From CAVTRI01 sp963737075 (GTDB taxonomy: Bacteria; Actinomycetota; Acidimicrobiia; Acidimicrobiales; Palsa-688), in the NCBI GenBank assembly GCA_963737075.1, contig CAVTRI010000002.1, forward strand, positions 2,046,001 to 2,110,000: a stretch of DNA of 64,000 nt, given 5' to 3'. The notes beneath the pieces are model-generated. The model was not told where the DNA came from, did not search any database, and worked only from the letters and a program-made list of their open reading frames with translations. Shown piece by piece: positions 1 to 11,024 of this stretch; the first letter of the stretch is position 1, and every line of letters starts with the position of its first letter. Made by a program: the position numbers and the translations under genes.

Positions 1-224
1 GCGGCCTGACGGCGGCCCCGGTGGTCGCCGTGCCGACGAGCGCCGGATACGGGGCGTCGCTGCAGGGTGTGACCGCGCTGCTCGCCATGTTGGCCAGCTG
101 CGCCTCCGGTCTCGTGGTCGTGGGCATCGACAACGGGTTCGGCGCCGCCCACGCTTTGGCCCGGATCCTGGGACCCCCGCCACAGACCCACACGGCGCAC
201 GCATCACAGGCGCAGGCCCCATGA
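1..224 (+). CDS. larB: LarB C-terminal part (cut by window edge)
   Basis: The reading frame is open from base 3 and gives the end of an AIR-carboxylase-like protein, with the motifs VVAVPTSAGYGAS and GIDNGFGAAH that close LarB proteins. LarB carboxylates and hydrolyses nicotinic acid adenine dinucleotide in the first step of nickel-pincer nucleotide synthesis, the cofactor of lactate racemase and related enzymes. Only about 73 residues lie in the window. The stop overlaps the start of larC by four bases (ATGA), so the two are translationally coupled. The family call rests on motif recognition and on larC following directly. Confidence 0.85.
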   Translation, partial: GLTAAPVVAVPTSAGYGASLQGVTALLAMLASCASGLVVVGIDNGFGAAHALARILGPPPQTHTAHASQAQAP

Positions 225-1459
225 CGACCCTCGCTTGGTGGCACTGCTTCGCCGGGATCGCCGGGGACATGGCCCTTGGCAGCCTCGTCGACGCCGGGGC
301 CGACCTGTCGCTTATCGAACGGGAACTCGTGGGTCTGCCGGTGAGCGGCTGGCAGGTGGAAGCCGAGGGCGCGACGAGGTCGGGGATCGCCTGCACCCGG
401 GTGGACGTGCAGGTGCGGGACACGTCGGTGGTACGCACCTACAGCCACATCGTCGGGCTCATCACCGAGGCGCGGCTGCCGGAGCGGGCCCGGGACCGGG
501 CGCTGGCGACCTTCGCCCGGCTGGCCGAGGTGGAGGGAAGGCTCCACCGGCGGCCGCCGTCACAGGTGCATTTCCACGAGGTCGGCAGCGTGGACGCCAT
601 CGTGGACATCGTCGGCACCTGCGTCGCACTGGAGATCCTCGGGGTAGACGAGGTGATGGCCAGTCCGGTGGCCCAGGGGAGCGGGATGGTCCGGTCCGCG
701 CACGGCGTGCTTCCGATCCCCGCCCCGGCTGTGGTCGAGTTGTTGCGGGGCGCGCCGACGTACGGGACCAACATGTCGGTGGAGCTGACGACGCCGACCG
801 GCGCCGCGTTGCTGGCCGCGCTGGTTTCCGGTTGGGGTCCGATGCCGGCGATGCAACTCACGGGGTCGGGCTTCGGTGCCGGCGCCCGGGAGCTCGACGG
901 CATCCCCAATGCCTTGCAGGTCGTGCTCGGCACCCGCGTCGCCGACGACGCCCCCGCGCTCGGCCATCCCCTGATGCTGGTCGAGACCAACGTGGACGAC
1001 GTCACGGGTGAGGTGCTGGGCCACGCCGTGGAGGCGCTGCTCGCGGCCGGCGCACGGGACGCCTGGGTGGCGCCGATCGTGGGCAAAAAGGGGAGGCCCG
1101 CCCATGTGCTCACTGCCCTGGGAGACGCCGACACCGTGCCCGCGCTGCGCCAGGTCATGGTCGCAGAGACAGGGACGCTCGGGGTGCGGACGACGTCCGT
1201 TCAGCGCTGGGCCGCGTCGCGCGACGTCGTGACGGTCGACGTCGACGGGGTGCCAGTACGGGTCAAGCTGGGCCCGGTGGGGACCCGCGACGGTAGCGGT
1301 CGTCGGCGTCACGCGAAGGCCGAGTTCGATGACGCCGCCCGGGCGGCAGCGCGCCTCGGGCTTCCCGCCCGGGAGGTCGCCCGTCGCGCCGAGGCTGCCG
1401 CGGACCGTCTTGGGGTCGCGGAGTCCGAGCCTCCCGATGCTCCACTTCCTGGTGCCTGA
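221..1459 (+). CDS. larC: LarC, nickel insertion protein for the Ni-pincer cofactor
   Basis: A 412-residue protein of the LarC family, the CTP-dependent cyclometallase that inserts nickel into the pincer nucleotide made by LarB and LarE. The N-terminus reads FAGIAGDMALGSLVDAG. A metal-binding-type stretch FHEVGSVDAIVDI lies near residue 112, and ETNVDDVTGE near residue 255, both typical of the family. The ATG overlaps the larB stop (ATGA). No larE or larA is visible; larE could lie upstream of the window. The length is normal for an undivided larC, with no frameshift separating LarC1 and LarC2. Confidence 0.88.
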   Translation: MTTLAWWHCFAGIAGDMALGSLVDAGADLSLIERELVGLPVSGWQVEAEGATRSGIACTRVDVQVRDTSVVRTYSHIVGLITEARLPERARDRALATFARLAEVEGRLHRRPPSQVHFHEVGSVDAIVDIVGTCVALEILGVDEVMASPVAQGSGMVRSAHGVLPIPAPAVVELLRGAPTYGTNMSVELTTPTGAALLAALVSGWGPMPAMQLTGSGFGAGARELDGIPNALQVVLGTRVADDAPALGHPLMLVETNVDDVTGEVLGHAVEALLAAGARDAWVAPIVGKKGRPAHVLTALGDADTVPALRQVMVAETGTLGVRTTSVQRWAASRDVVTVDVDGVPVRVKLGPVGTRDGSGRRRHAKAEFDDAARAAARLGLPAREVARRAEAAADRLGVAESEPPDAPLPGA

Positions 1460-1480
1460 CATCTTCAAACGGAGAAATGT

Positions 1481-3108
<1,628 letters not shown>

Positions 3109-3112
<4 letters not shown>

Positions 3113-3909
3113 GCGACAACGTTGGCGGGGATCTGGACCTGGCGGTAGAGCTCGCAGACGTCGCCGACCGCATCACCATCGCCGCGTTCCGCCGCCCGGA
3201 CCTGTCGGTGGAGACCAAGCCTGACCTCACGCCCGTGACCGAGGCGGACCGGGCCGTCGAGCAGGCCCTGCGCTCTGTCCTGGCCGAACGGCGCCCCGGC
3301 GACGCCGTCGTGGGCGAAGAGTACGGAACGACCGGGGACTCCCCGCGACGGTGGATCGTCGACCCCATCGACGGCACCCAAAACTTCGTTCGCGGCGTGC
3401 CCGTGTGGGCCACGTTGCTGGCGCTAGAGGTAGGTGGCCGGATGATGGTGGGCGTCGCCTCGGCGCCCGCGCTCGGCCGGCGCTGGTGGGCGGCCAGAGG
3501 CCTGGGCGCGCGGGCGGGTGCCCCTGGGGACCGGGGCGAGCCGATCGGGGTTTCTGCCATCACGTCGCTCGCCGACGCCCAGGTGTCGTACGGCGACCTG
3601 TCCGGCTGGGAACCGCGCGGGGGAGCGGCGCGCGTTGCGGCTCTGGCCTCCTGCTGCTGGCGCAGCCGCGGCTTCGGGGACTTCTGGTCCCACGTGCTCG
3701 TGGCCGAAGGAGCGTACGAGATCGGCCTCGATCCGATCGTGTCGCTGTGGGATCTGGCCGCCTTGCAGGTGATCGTCGAGGAGGCCGGCGGAATGTTCAC
3801 CGACCTGGAGGGTGAGGCCCGAGCCGACGGCGGCAGCGCCATCAGCAGCAACGGCCACCTGCACGACGCTGCCCTCGAGATTCTGTGCGGCAGGCAGGGC
3901 GCTCAGTAG
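3109..3909 (+). CDS. hisN: Inositol-monophosphatase-family phosphatase, probably histidinol-phosphatase
   Basis: A 266-residue member of the IMPase/HisN family of Mg-dependent phosphatases. Metal-binding motifs are GEEYG near residue 70, WIVDPIDGTQNFVRG near residue 80, and WDLAALQVIVEEAGG near residue 213. The DPIDGTQNF variant and the SAISSNGHLH end resemble actinobacterial HisN, which removes phosphate from L-histidinol phosphate. The family is certain; the exact substrate is inferred. The gene starts with GTG overlapping the stop of the ABC-F gene, so the two are probably co-transcribed. Confidence 0.8.
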
Positions 3910-3923
3910 GGTTCCTCGTCCAT

Positions 3924-4853
3924 ATGGGGACGTACCTGGCGCCGGGGGTGTGGGAGATCGACACGCTGCTCGGCGGGTGGAACCAGGTCACTGCCGGCTA
4001 CCTCGTCGAGGGCGAGGCACCTGTGCTCGTCGAGACCGGGTCGCAGACGTCGGTGAGCACGTTGCTTGGGGCGCTGAAAGAGCACGGCGTCGCCGCTGCT
4101 GATCTCGCCGGCATCGCCCTCACGCACATCCACCTGGACCACGCGGGCGGCGTCGGCGACGTGGCCCGCGCCTTCCCGAGAGCGACGGTGTACGTCCACG
4201 AGAAGGGTGCCCGCCACCTGGTCAATCCGTCCCGTTTGATCGGCTCCGCGGCATTGGTGTACGGGGACCGGCTCGACTCCCTCTATGGGCGAATCGACCC
4301 GACGCCCGCCGAACGCATCCAGGTCCTGCAGGACGGCGAGACGATCACCGTCGGTCCCGGCCGCACGTTGACAACGGTGGACTCGCCTGGTCATGCCAAG
4401 CACCACCTGGCGCTCCACGACAGTGACAGCGGCATCCTCTTTGCCGGCGATGCCGTGGGCGTCCGCCTTCCCGGCGTGGGGGTGTTGCGACCGGCGACGC
4501 CACCGGCGGACTTCGACCTCGACCAGGCGGTCGCGTCGCTGCGCAAGTTCCGGGCTCGGGAGCCCGCCGAGGTGGCGCTCGCCCACTACGGGCTATTGCC
4601 GCAGCCCATGGGGATGCTGGAGGAGGCTGAGGAGCTCCTGCGCCACTGGGCGGAGGTGGCCGAAGCTGCCTGGCGAGAGGACCGCGACATCGCCAGCGCG
4701 TTGTCGGCGGTTCTCGTTGGCGAGCTGGAGGGCGTGGACCCGGATCAGCGGTTCCGGCTGGAGACGCTCAACGGCATCCATGCCAACGCCGCCGGGCTCC
4801 GCCGCTGGCTGGAAACCACCAGGGGTCAAGCGGAAGCCACTCATCCACACTGA
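3924..4853 (+). CDS. MBL-fold metallo-hydrolase
   Basis: A 309-residue metallo-beta-lactamase-fold hydrolase. The zinc motif HxHxDH appears as THIHLDHAGG at residues 68-73. Later ligands are in SPGHAKHHL, FAGDAVG and the LAHYGL motif. The C-terminal 80 residues are helical and charged. The start at ATG 3924 is chosen because the longer GTG start at 3885 would overlap hisN; no strong ribosome binding site precedes either. The substrate is not determinable. Glyoxalase-II-like or quorum-lactonase-like hydrolysis are both possible for this group. Confidence 0.85.
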   Translation: MGTYLAPGVWEIDTLLGGWNQVTAGYLVEGEAPVLVETGSQTSVSTLLGALKEHGVAAADLAGIALTHIHLDHAGGVGDVARAFPRATVYVHEKGARHLVNPSRLIGSAALVYGDRLDSLYGRIDPTPAERIQVLQDGETITVGPGRTLTTVDSPGHAKHHLALHDSDSGILFAGDAVGVRLPGVGVLRPATPPADFDLDQAVASLRKFRAREPAEVALAHYGLLPQPMGMLEEAEELLRHWAEVAEAAWREDRDIASALSAVLVGELEGVDPDQRFRLETLNGIHANAAGLRRWLETTRGQAEATHPH

Positions 4854-4907
4854 CGTTCGCGTCAGGATAACGATTGCACGCCGGCGCGATGCGCTACGGC
4901 GGGTGGC

Positions 4908-4936
4908 TGGACATGATGGGTGGCCCTGGTTACGAT
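4908..4936 (+). promoter_or_regulatory. Possible sigma-70-type promoter for the peptide importer operon
   Basis: TGGACA at 4908-4913 and TACGAT at 4931-4936 are separated by 17 bases and lie in the 145-base gap before the binding-protein gene. The match to consensus is moderate. No mapped transcription start supports it. Confidence 0.4.
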
Positions 4937-4955
4937 GCGCCCACTATCGACACCG

Positions 4956-4993
4956 GGCCCCCCTGGGGGGCCAACGGATTCCCAGGGGGGAGG
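4956..4993 (+). promoter_or_regulatory. C-run/G-run palindrome next to a G-rich Shine-Dalgarno
   Basis: GGCCCCCC-T-GGGGGGCC (4956-4972) is a perfect 8-bp dyad in the predicted 5' leader of the binding-protein gene. Thirteen bases later the ribosome binding site itself contains GGGGGGAGG (4985-4993). The six C bases can pair either with the adjacent G run or with the Shine-Dalgarno, so two alternative hairpins are possible. Regulation is inferred, not shown. Confidence 0.35.
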
Positions 4994-4998
4994 CTGAC

Positions 4999-6675
4999 AT
5001 GGCAGAGGAGATCAGCAGGCGCAGGTTTCTCGCGGGAGGCGGCGCCGCGGTGGGCGGCGCCCTGCTCGGCGGCGCCGGAGCCAGCCTGCTGGCCGCCTGC
5101 GGGGGCAGCAGCAGCGGCAAGGCGAGCGGTGGCCCGGCGCCGACCTCCAGCGCGAACGCCGGCATCACCAACGCCACCCCGAAGACCGGAGGCAATCTGA
5201 TCGTCGCCACCGAAGCCGAGGACAACGGCTTCAACCCGACGATCGCCAGCTGGGACGTCACCGGACTGATGTACGGGGCGGCGATCTTCGACGCGCTCAC
5301 CGCCATCGACATCAACGGCAAGCCCCAGCCCAACCTGGCCCAGGCGGTGACGCCCAACGCGGACGCGACGCAGTTCACGATCACCTTGCGGCCGGGCATC
5401 AAGTTCCACGACGGCACCCCCCTGGACGCCAAGGCGGTAGCGATGACCCTGGAGGCAAACGTCAAGTCTCCGCAAAACGGGCCCGCACTGTTCAACGTGT
5501 CCAACATCGCTCCCACCGGACCGATGGCGGTCACCGTCACCTGCAAGGAGTCCTGGCCCGCCTTCCCCAATTATCTGGCGGGCGCGATCGGCACGATCAT
5601 GTCCCCGACCATGCTCGCGGAGCCCAACGGCGGCAACCTGAAGCCGATCGGCACCGGGCCGTTCGTCTTCAAGGAGTGGGTGCCCAACGACCACCTGACC
5701 GTCGTCAAAAACCCCAACTACTGGCGCTCCGGGCGGCCCTATCTGGACCAGGTGACGTTCCGGCCCATCCCCGATCATCAGTCGCGGGCCAACGCCCTCA
5801 AGGCCGGCGACATCGACATCATGCACACTGACGACCCCCAGGACGCGCAGTCATTCCCCGGCAACAAGGCGTTCGTGTCGATCACCGACCTCGACAACAA
5901 CGCGACCGAGCGCGAGGTCCACTTCTACATGATCAACACGGCGAAGCCGCCGTTCGACGACGTGCGCGTCCGCCAAGCGCTGGCGTACGCCACCGACCGC
6001 AACCGGATCCACTCGATCGTCGACGTGGTCAACCCGGTCGTGAGCAGCCCGTTCAATACCTCGTCCCCGTACTACACGGCGGTCGACTACCCCAACTACG
6101 ACCCGGCCAAGGCCAAGCAGCTGATCGCCGCCTACGAGCACGACAAGGGCCCGCTGCGCAACTTCTCCTTATCGACAGTCACCGACGCCAAGGACCTGGA
6201 GCGGACCACGCTGGTGCAGGCCATGTGGAAAGAGGCGGGCATCAACTGCCAGGTCCAGCAGGTGGAGCAGAGCCAGTACATCGTGCAGGCCCTGGAAGGC
6301 AACTACGACGTGCGGGAGTGGCGGCAGTTCGCAGCCAACGACCCCGACGAGAACTACGTGTGGTGGTCGACGCTCACGGCGTCGCCCATCGGGCAGCTGG
6401 CCCTCAACTTCGCCCGCAACAAGGACCCCCAGATCCAGGCCGCCCTGGAGAAGGGGCGCACCAGCCTCAATCAGGCGGACCGCGTCGCTGCCTACCAGAG
6501 CATTTCCCAGAGGTTCGCGGCAGATATCCCGTACATCTGGATGGACCAGACGGTGTGGCTGGTGTCGGCGAAGCCCAACGTCATGAACTTCAACAACCCG
6601 ACGCTCCCCGACGGCTCTCCAGCCCTGCGAATGGCAGCCGGGTTCATCAGCGTCGGCCAGATCTGGCGCAGCTAG
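4999..6675 (+). CDS. Dipeptide/oligopeptide ABC transporter substrate-binding lipoprotein (family 5)
   Basis: A 558-residue extracytoplasmic solute-binding protein of family SBP_bac_5. The N-terminus carries a twin-arginine motif (SRRRF, residues 6-10), a hydrophobic Gly/Ala stretch and a lipobox LLAAC with the lipidated Cys at residue 34. Export by Tat and membrane anchoring are therefore expected. The family stretch FTITLRPGIKFHDGTPLDA is at about residues 130-150. The start at 4999 is fixed by the strong GGGGGGAGG six bases upstream and by the signal sequence; a much longer open frame upstream is spurious. Two permeases and two ATPases follow, which makes this the ligand-capturing subunit of a complete importer. 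The ligand (peptide, nickel-opine or other) is unknown. Confidence 0.9.
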   Translation: MAEEISRRRFLAGGGAAVGGALLGGAGASLLAACGGSSSGKASGGPAPTSSANAGITNATPKTGGNLIVATEAEDNGFNPTIASWDVTGLMYGAAIFDALTAIDINGKPQPNLAQAVTPNADATQFTITLRPGIKFHDGTPLDAKAVAMTLEANVKSPQNGPALFNVSNIAPTGPMAVTVTCKESWPAFPNYLAGAIGTIMSPTMLAEPNGGNLKPIGTGPFVFKEWVPNDHLTVVKNPNYWRSGRPYLDQVTFRPIPDHQSRANALKAGDIDIMHTDDPQDAQSFPGNKAFVSITDLDNNATEREVHFYMINTAKPPFDDVRVRQALAYATDRNRIHSIVDVVNPVVSSPFNTSSPYYTAVDYPNYDPAKAKQLIAAYEHDKGPLRNFSLSTVTDAKDLERTTLVQAMWKEAGINCQVQQVEQSQYIVQALEGNYDVREWRQFAANDPDENYVWWSTLTASPIGQLALNFARNKDPQIQAALEKGRTSLNQADRVAAYQSISQRFAADIPYIWMDQTVWLVSAKPNVMNFNNPTLPDGSPALRMAAGFISVGQIWRS

Positions 6676-6687
6676 CGGGCCGCCATC

Positions 6688-7638
6688 ATGCTGCGCCTGG
6701 CGCTGCGGAAGTTCTTGCTGCTGATCCCGGTCGTGGTGATCGTCTCCATTCTGACGTTCCTGCTGCTCAACCTGCTGCCGGGCAATCCCGTGTACCTGAT
6801 CCTGGGGCCCGGGGCCACGCCCAAGGGGGTGGCGCAGCTCACCGCGCAACTGCACCTCAACCGTCCGATCTACGACCGGTACTTCGACTGGGCGTGGGCG
6901 GCGCTGCAGGGAAACTTCGGCCAGTCGTACCTCAACCACGAGCCTGCTTCCACGCTGATCAAGCAGGCCCTTCCCGTGACCCTCGAGCTACTCCTCATCT
7001 CCCAGATCATCGCTCTCGCCATCGCCATCCCGGCCGGGGTGTACTCCGCCAGGAAACCCGGCGGTTGGCTTGACCAGGGCTCGTCCGGCCTGGCCTTCGG
7101 GATGCTGGCCATCCCTGCGTTCATGCTGGGCGTCCTGCTCGTGGGCCTGTTTGCGGTGCGCTGGCACTTCTTCCCGGCGACCGGGTACACCCATCTGACC
7201 GCCAACTTCGGGAAGAACCTGCGCTCGTTGTTCTTGCCGTCGTTGACGTTGGCGCTCGGTTCGCTGGCGGTATACGTGCGGCTGCTGCGCTCGGACATGA
7301 TCGCCACCCTTCAGCAGGACTACATCACGGTCGCCCGCGCCAAGGGTCTGCATCCCAGGTACATTCTGTGGCATCACGCCTTCCGGCCGTCGATGTTCTC
7401 GCTGGTGACCGTGGTCGGCCTCAACGTGGGCGCCTTGATCGGCGGCGCCTTCCTGGTTGAGGTGATCTTCGGTATCCCGGGGATTGGCTCGCTCACGCTG
7501 CAGTCGATCTACCAGCGCGACTATCTTGTGGTGCAGGCGTGCGTGCTGATCATCGCGGTGGGCTACGTGTTCGTCAACTTCCTGGTCGACCTGCTCTACC
7601 CCTTCTTGGACCCGAGGGTGCGCCGTGTCGTCGCCTGA
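6688..7638 (+). CDS. Peptide ABC transporter permease (DppB/OppB type)
   Basis: A 316-residue inner-membrane permease with about six transmembrane helices. Its first helix is near residues 10-28 and the periplasmic loop contains LPGNPVYLILG. The BPD_transp_1 coupling motif for the ATPase appears near residue 215 as VARAKGLHPRYILWHHAFRP, and EVIFGIPGIGSL lies near the C-terminus. It begins 12 bases after the binding protein and overlaps the next permease by 14 bases, so it belongs to the importer operon. The pairing with the following DppC-like gene is standard for this family. Confidence 0.9.
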   Translation: MLRLALRKFLLLIPVVVIVSILTFLLLNLLPGNPVYLILGPGATPKGVAQLTAQLHLNRPIYDRYFDWAWAALQGNFGQSYLNHEPASTLIKQALPVTLELLLISQIIALAIAIPAGVYSARKPGGWLDQGSSGLAFGMLAIPAFMLGVLLVGLFAVRWHFFPATGYTHLTANFGKNLRSLFLPSLTLALGSLAVYVRLLRSDMIATLQQDYITVARAKGLHPRYILWHHAFRPSMFSLVTVVGLNVGALIGGAFLVEVIFGIPGIGSLTLQSIYQRDYLVVQACVLIIAVGYVFVNFLVDLLYPFLDPRVRRVVA

Positions 7639-8545
7639 GCTCGACGCCGGCGTGCTGGTGGGCGGGGCGGCCACCGTCCCGGCCGCGGTGGCCGCCGAAG
7701 TGGAGGGGGCCGAGGAGGTCGGCGTTGCCCCCCGCCGCCGCTTGGGGCTGGTGTTCTGGCTGTCTGTCGGCTGGGTGGCGTTGGTGATCCTGGCTGCGCT
7801 GTTGGCCGGCGTGCTTCCCCTCCCCGACCCTTCGGTGCCCGCGGCGCTGCCGGGACTCGATCCGAGCGGCGCCCACTGGCTGGGCACCGACGAGTTGGGA
7901 CGCGACCTGCTGTCCCGGGTCGTCCACGGAGCGAGGGTGTCGCTGATCGTCGGGTTCGCCTCCATCGGAGTCGGGCTGGCGATCGGAGGAACCCTCGGCT
8001 TGCTGGCGGGATTCTTCCGGGGATGGCTCGATCAGGTCATCGTCGGCGCCGCCAACATCCTGCTGGCCTTTCCGGCGCTGGTCCTCGGCTTGGCGATTGT
8101 CACCTTCTGGGGTCCGAGCCTCTTCCACGTCACCATCGCCATCGCCGTGTTGTCGATCGCCCCGCTCACGTTGGTCGTGCGGGGATCGACCGTGGTGTAC
8201 TCCGAGCGAGAGTTCGTCGCCGCCGCCCGGATGCTGGGAGCGTCCAACCAGCGGATCATCGTGCGGGAAATCCTCCCCAACGTGGTGCCGTCTGCGGTGT
8301 CGCTGGGCCTGATCAGCGTGGCGGTGGCCATCGTGGCCGAGGGCGGCCTGTCGTTCCTCGGGCTGTCGGTGCGGGCCCCCACCCCCACATGGGGCAACAT
8401 GATCTCCGAAGGACAGGCCAACATTGCCCAGCACCCGCTGATCGCGCTGTGGCCTGCTCTCGCCATGTTCCTCACCGTGTTGGCCCTCAACTTTGCCGGA
8501 GACCGGCTGCGCAGCTATTTCGACGTGAAGGAAGCGGCGCTGTGA
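7625..8545 (+). CDS. Peptide ABC transporter permease (DppC/OppC type)
   Basis: A 306-residue second permease. It has a cytoplasmic N-terminal tail of about 40 residues, a first transmembrane helix near residues 44-62, then HWLGTDELGRDLLSRVVHGA, the typical DppC motif. The EAA-loop coupling stretch is FVAAARMLGASNQRIIVREI near residue 200. The GTG start lies inside the end of the upstream permease gene. It forms the heterodimeric channel with that permease. The N-terminal tail is somewhat longer and more Ala/Val-rich than usual. Confidence 0.9.
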   Translation: MSSPELDAGVLVGGAATVPAAVAAEVEGAEEVGVAPRRRLGLVFWLSVGWVALVILAALLAGVLPLPDPSVPAALPGLDPSGAHWLGTDELGRDLLSRVVHGARVSLIVGFASIGVGLAIGGTLGLLAGFFRGWLDQVIVGAANILLAFPALVLGLAIVTFWGPSLFHVTIAIAVLSIAPLTLVVRGSTVVYSEREFVAAARMLGASNQRIIVREILPNVVPSAVSLGLISVAVAIVAEGGLSFLGLSVRAPTPTWGNMISEGQANIAQHPLIALWPALAMFLTVLALNFAGDRLRSYFDVKEAAL

Positions 8546-8606
8546 GCGATCCGGTGGGTGTCGGGCCGGGCGGCACGAGACCGACCGCAACGACGGGCAC
8601 AGACTG

Positions 8607-9710
8607 GTGCACCGCGTCATGGGTGGTCCACCAATGACCCAGGCGCTCACCGACGGCGACGACGGCCCCATTCTGGAGGTCGTCGACCTGATCACCCACT
8701 TCCGCACCGAGCGGGCGGTGGTGCGAGCCGTCGACGGCGTGTCGTTCACCATCGAGCGGGGACGGACGCTCGGGATCGTCGGCGAGTCCGGATCTGGCAA
8801 GACGGTCCTGTCCCGATCGGTCATGGGGCTGCTGCCGCGTCGCAACGTTGTCCGCCGCGGGCAGGTCCGCTTCGAGGGGCAGGACATCGCCCACCTCGAC
8901 GAGGAGGACCTGAGCCACATCTGGGGGGCCGAGATGGCCATGGTCTTCCAGGACCCGATGACCTCACTCAACCCGGTGGTGCGCATCGGCCGGCAGCTCA
9001 CCGAGCACCTGCAGCTGCACACCGGGATCGCCAAGCGCGAGGCCGAGGACCGAGCTGTCGAGCTGCTGCGTTCGGTCGGCATCCCCGAACCCGAGCGCCG
9101 CCTGCGCGAGTACCCGCATCAGCTGTCAGGCGGGATGCGCCAGCGGGTGATGATCGCCATCGCGCTGGCATGCGGGCCGAAGCTGCTGCTCGCAGACGAG
9201 CCGACGACTGCCCTCGATGTCACCGTGCAGGCCCAGATCCTGGACCTGCTCAACGCGCAGCAGCACGAACGGCACATGGCGATGATCCTGGTCACCCACG
9301 ACCTTGGCGTGGTGGCCGGCCGCACCGACGACATCGCCGTGATGTACGCGGGCAAGATCGTCGAGAAGGCGCCGACGCGCAGCTTGTTCGCCAACATGCG
9401 CATGCCGTACACCGAGGCGCTGCTGCAATCGATACCCCGACTGGCGAACGCCAGCCACACCCGCTTGACGGTGATCCCCGGCCGCCCCCCGGACCTCGGC
9501 CACCCGCCTGTCGGCTGCCGGTTCGCCCCCCGCTGCCCCTACGCCCAGGACCGCTGCCGGACGGAGGAGCCGCCGCTGGTGGATTCGAGCGTGCCCGGTC
9601 ACTCCTACGCCTGCTGGTACCCCGTCGGCACCCCTGAGGGCCTGGCCGCCCTGGCCCGCAACCAGCGCGAGGGCCACCTGCAACCGACCGCCACCGGGGA
9701 CCAGAGCTGA
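8607..9710 (+). CDS. Peptide ABC transporter ATP-binding protein (DppD/OppD type)
   Basis: A 367-residue ATPase with Walker A GESGSGKTV near residue 60, Q-loop AMVFQDPMTSLNP, signature LSGGMRQRVMIA and Walker B LLADEPTTALD. The C-terminal oligopeptide/dipeptide domain has the CRFAPRCPYAQDRC pattern whose cysteines bind an iron-sulfur cluster or structural metal in some homologues. Possible starts are GTG 8607, ATG 8619 and ATG 8634. I kept the longest, but 8634 fits homologue lengths equally well. Its last base overlaps the start of the next ATPase (ATGA). It powers the importer together with that gene. Confidence 0.9.
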   Translation: MHRVMGGPPMTQALTDGDDGPILEVVDLITHFRTERAVVRAVDGVSFTIERGRTLGIVGESGSGKTVLSRSVMGLLPRRNVVRRGQVRFEGQDIAHLDEEDLSHIWGAEMAMVFQDPMTSLNPVVRIGRQLTEHLQLHTGIAKREAEDRAVELLRSVGIPEPERRLREYPHQLSGGMRQRVMIAIALACGPKLLLADEPTTALDVTVQAQILDLLNAQQHERHMAMILVTHDLGVVAGRTDDIAVMYAGKIVEKAPTRSLFANMRMPYTEALLQSIPRLANASHTRLTVIPGRPPDLGHPPVGCRFAPRCPYAQDRCRTEEPPLVDSSVPGHSYACWYPVGTPEGLAALARNQREGHLQPTATGDQS

Positions 9711-10750
9711 TGGCTGGCAGCGGCACCGCCCACCTGCGCGAAGGCGGCGAGCCTCTCCTGAAAGTCGAGCACCTCGTGGTGGAGTTCCCCGCTGGCGTGG
9801 GGCGGAGGGTCCACGCGGTGTCCGACGTCAGCTTCGACATTCTTCGTGGCGAGACGCTCGGGCTGGTAGGGGAGTCGGGATGCGGCAAGTCGACCACGGC
9901 GAGGGCGGTCATCCAGATGACCCGGCCCACCTCGGGGAGCGTCGTCTTCGACGGCAACGACCTCACCCAACTGTCGCACCGGGATTTGCGAAATGTCCGC
10001 CCGTCCTTGCAGATGATCTTCCAGGACCCCATCTCGTCTCTCAACCCACGTCGGAGGGTAGGGGACATCGTCGCCGAGCCCCTTGCCATCTGGAATCGGG
10101 GCACCCCGAACGAGCGGGTCGAGCGGGTGCGGGAAATCTTCGACACCGTCGGACTGGACTACGACGCCGCGCGCGGCCGCTACCCACACCAGTACTCGGG
10201 CGGCCAGTGCCAGCGGATCAGCATCGCCCGGGCGCTGGTCCTCGACCCCAAGCTGCTGATCTGCGACGAGCCGGTTTCCGCCCTCGACGTCTCCGTGCAA
10301 GCCCAGATCCTCAACCTGCTCGAAGATCTGAAGGAGCGCTACCACCTGACCCTGATCTTCATCGCCCATGACCTGGCCGTCGTGAAGAATGTCAGCGATC
10401 GCGTCGCTGTCATGTATCTGGGCAAAGTGTGCGAGGTCGCCCGCGCCGATGACCTCTATACGCGGGCGGCGCACCCCTACACGAAGACGCTGCTGGCGTC
10501 CATCCCCGAGCCGGACCCCGACGCCCTCCCGTCGTCGGCGTACAGAGCGCGCGGGGAGTTCCCGTCCCCGGTGTCTCCACCGTCGGGCTGCCGATTCCGC
10601 ACCCGCTGCCCGCGCGCCGAGCAGCGCTGCGCCGACGAGGAGCCGGTGATCCGCCCTTACGGCGACGACCACTACGTCGCCTGCCACTTCCCGGTCGAGA
10701 CGCCGGTCACGCTCACGGCCGCTGGCGCCGCCGCGACCCCTTCTCTCTAG
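9710..10750 (+). CDS. Peptide ABC transporter ATP-binding protein (DppF/OppF type)
   Basis: A 346-residue ATPase with Walker A GESGCGKST near residue 62, Q-loop MIFQDPISSLNPRRRVG, signature YSGGQCQRISIARAL and Walker B LICDEPVSALD. The C-terminal solute-binding-associated domain contains CRFRTRCPRAEQRC. It ends the five-gene importer operon and stops in TAG, showing that TAG is an ordinary terminator here. The order SBP-permease-permease-ATPase-ATPase is the canonical dpp/opp layout, and all five genes are intact. Confidence 0.9.
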   Translation: MAGSGTAHLREGGEPLLKVEHLVVEFPAGVGRRVHAVSDVSFDILRGETLGLVGESGCGKSTTARAVIQMTRPTSGSVVFDGNDLTQLSHRDLRNVRPSLQMIFQDPISSLNPRRRVGDIVAEPLAIWNRGTPNERVERVREIFDTVGLDYDAARGRYPHQYSGGQCQRISIARALVLDPKLLICDEPVSALDVSVQAQILNLLEDLKERYHLTLIFIAHDLAVVKNVSDRVAVMYLGKVCEVARADDLYTRAAHPYTKTLLASIPEPDPDALPSSAYRARGEFPSPVSPPSGCRFRTRCPRAEQRCADEEPVIRPYGDDHYVACHFPVETPVTLTAAGAAATPSL

Positions 10751-11024
10751 GCTTTCCGAGCGCGCGGTGATCGCGTTCGCAGGCCTCATCTCTGCTGCCG
10801 GCGCGCGGCGTAATGGGTTTGCACTCGTACGATGCGCGCCAGCGTGACCGTCTGAGCGCCGAGTCGGGCAAGACTGTGCGCGAATGCGCCTATGTGGCGC
10901 TCTCGCGCGCAGCGTGGGTGTTGACCCGTGGCGAAAAGGGACGCGAGCGCGCGGCGTATGGCGCCGAAGTGGGCAGGCCGCGCGCCAGCGTCGGCCCAGA
11001 CCATCGGCGCCAAACGGCCTGAGT

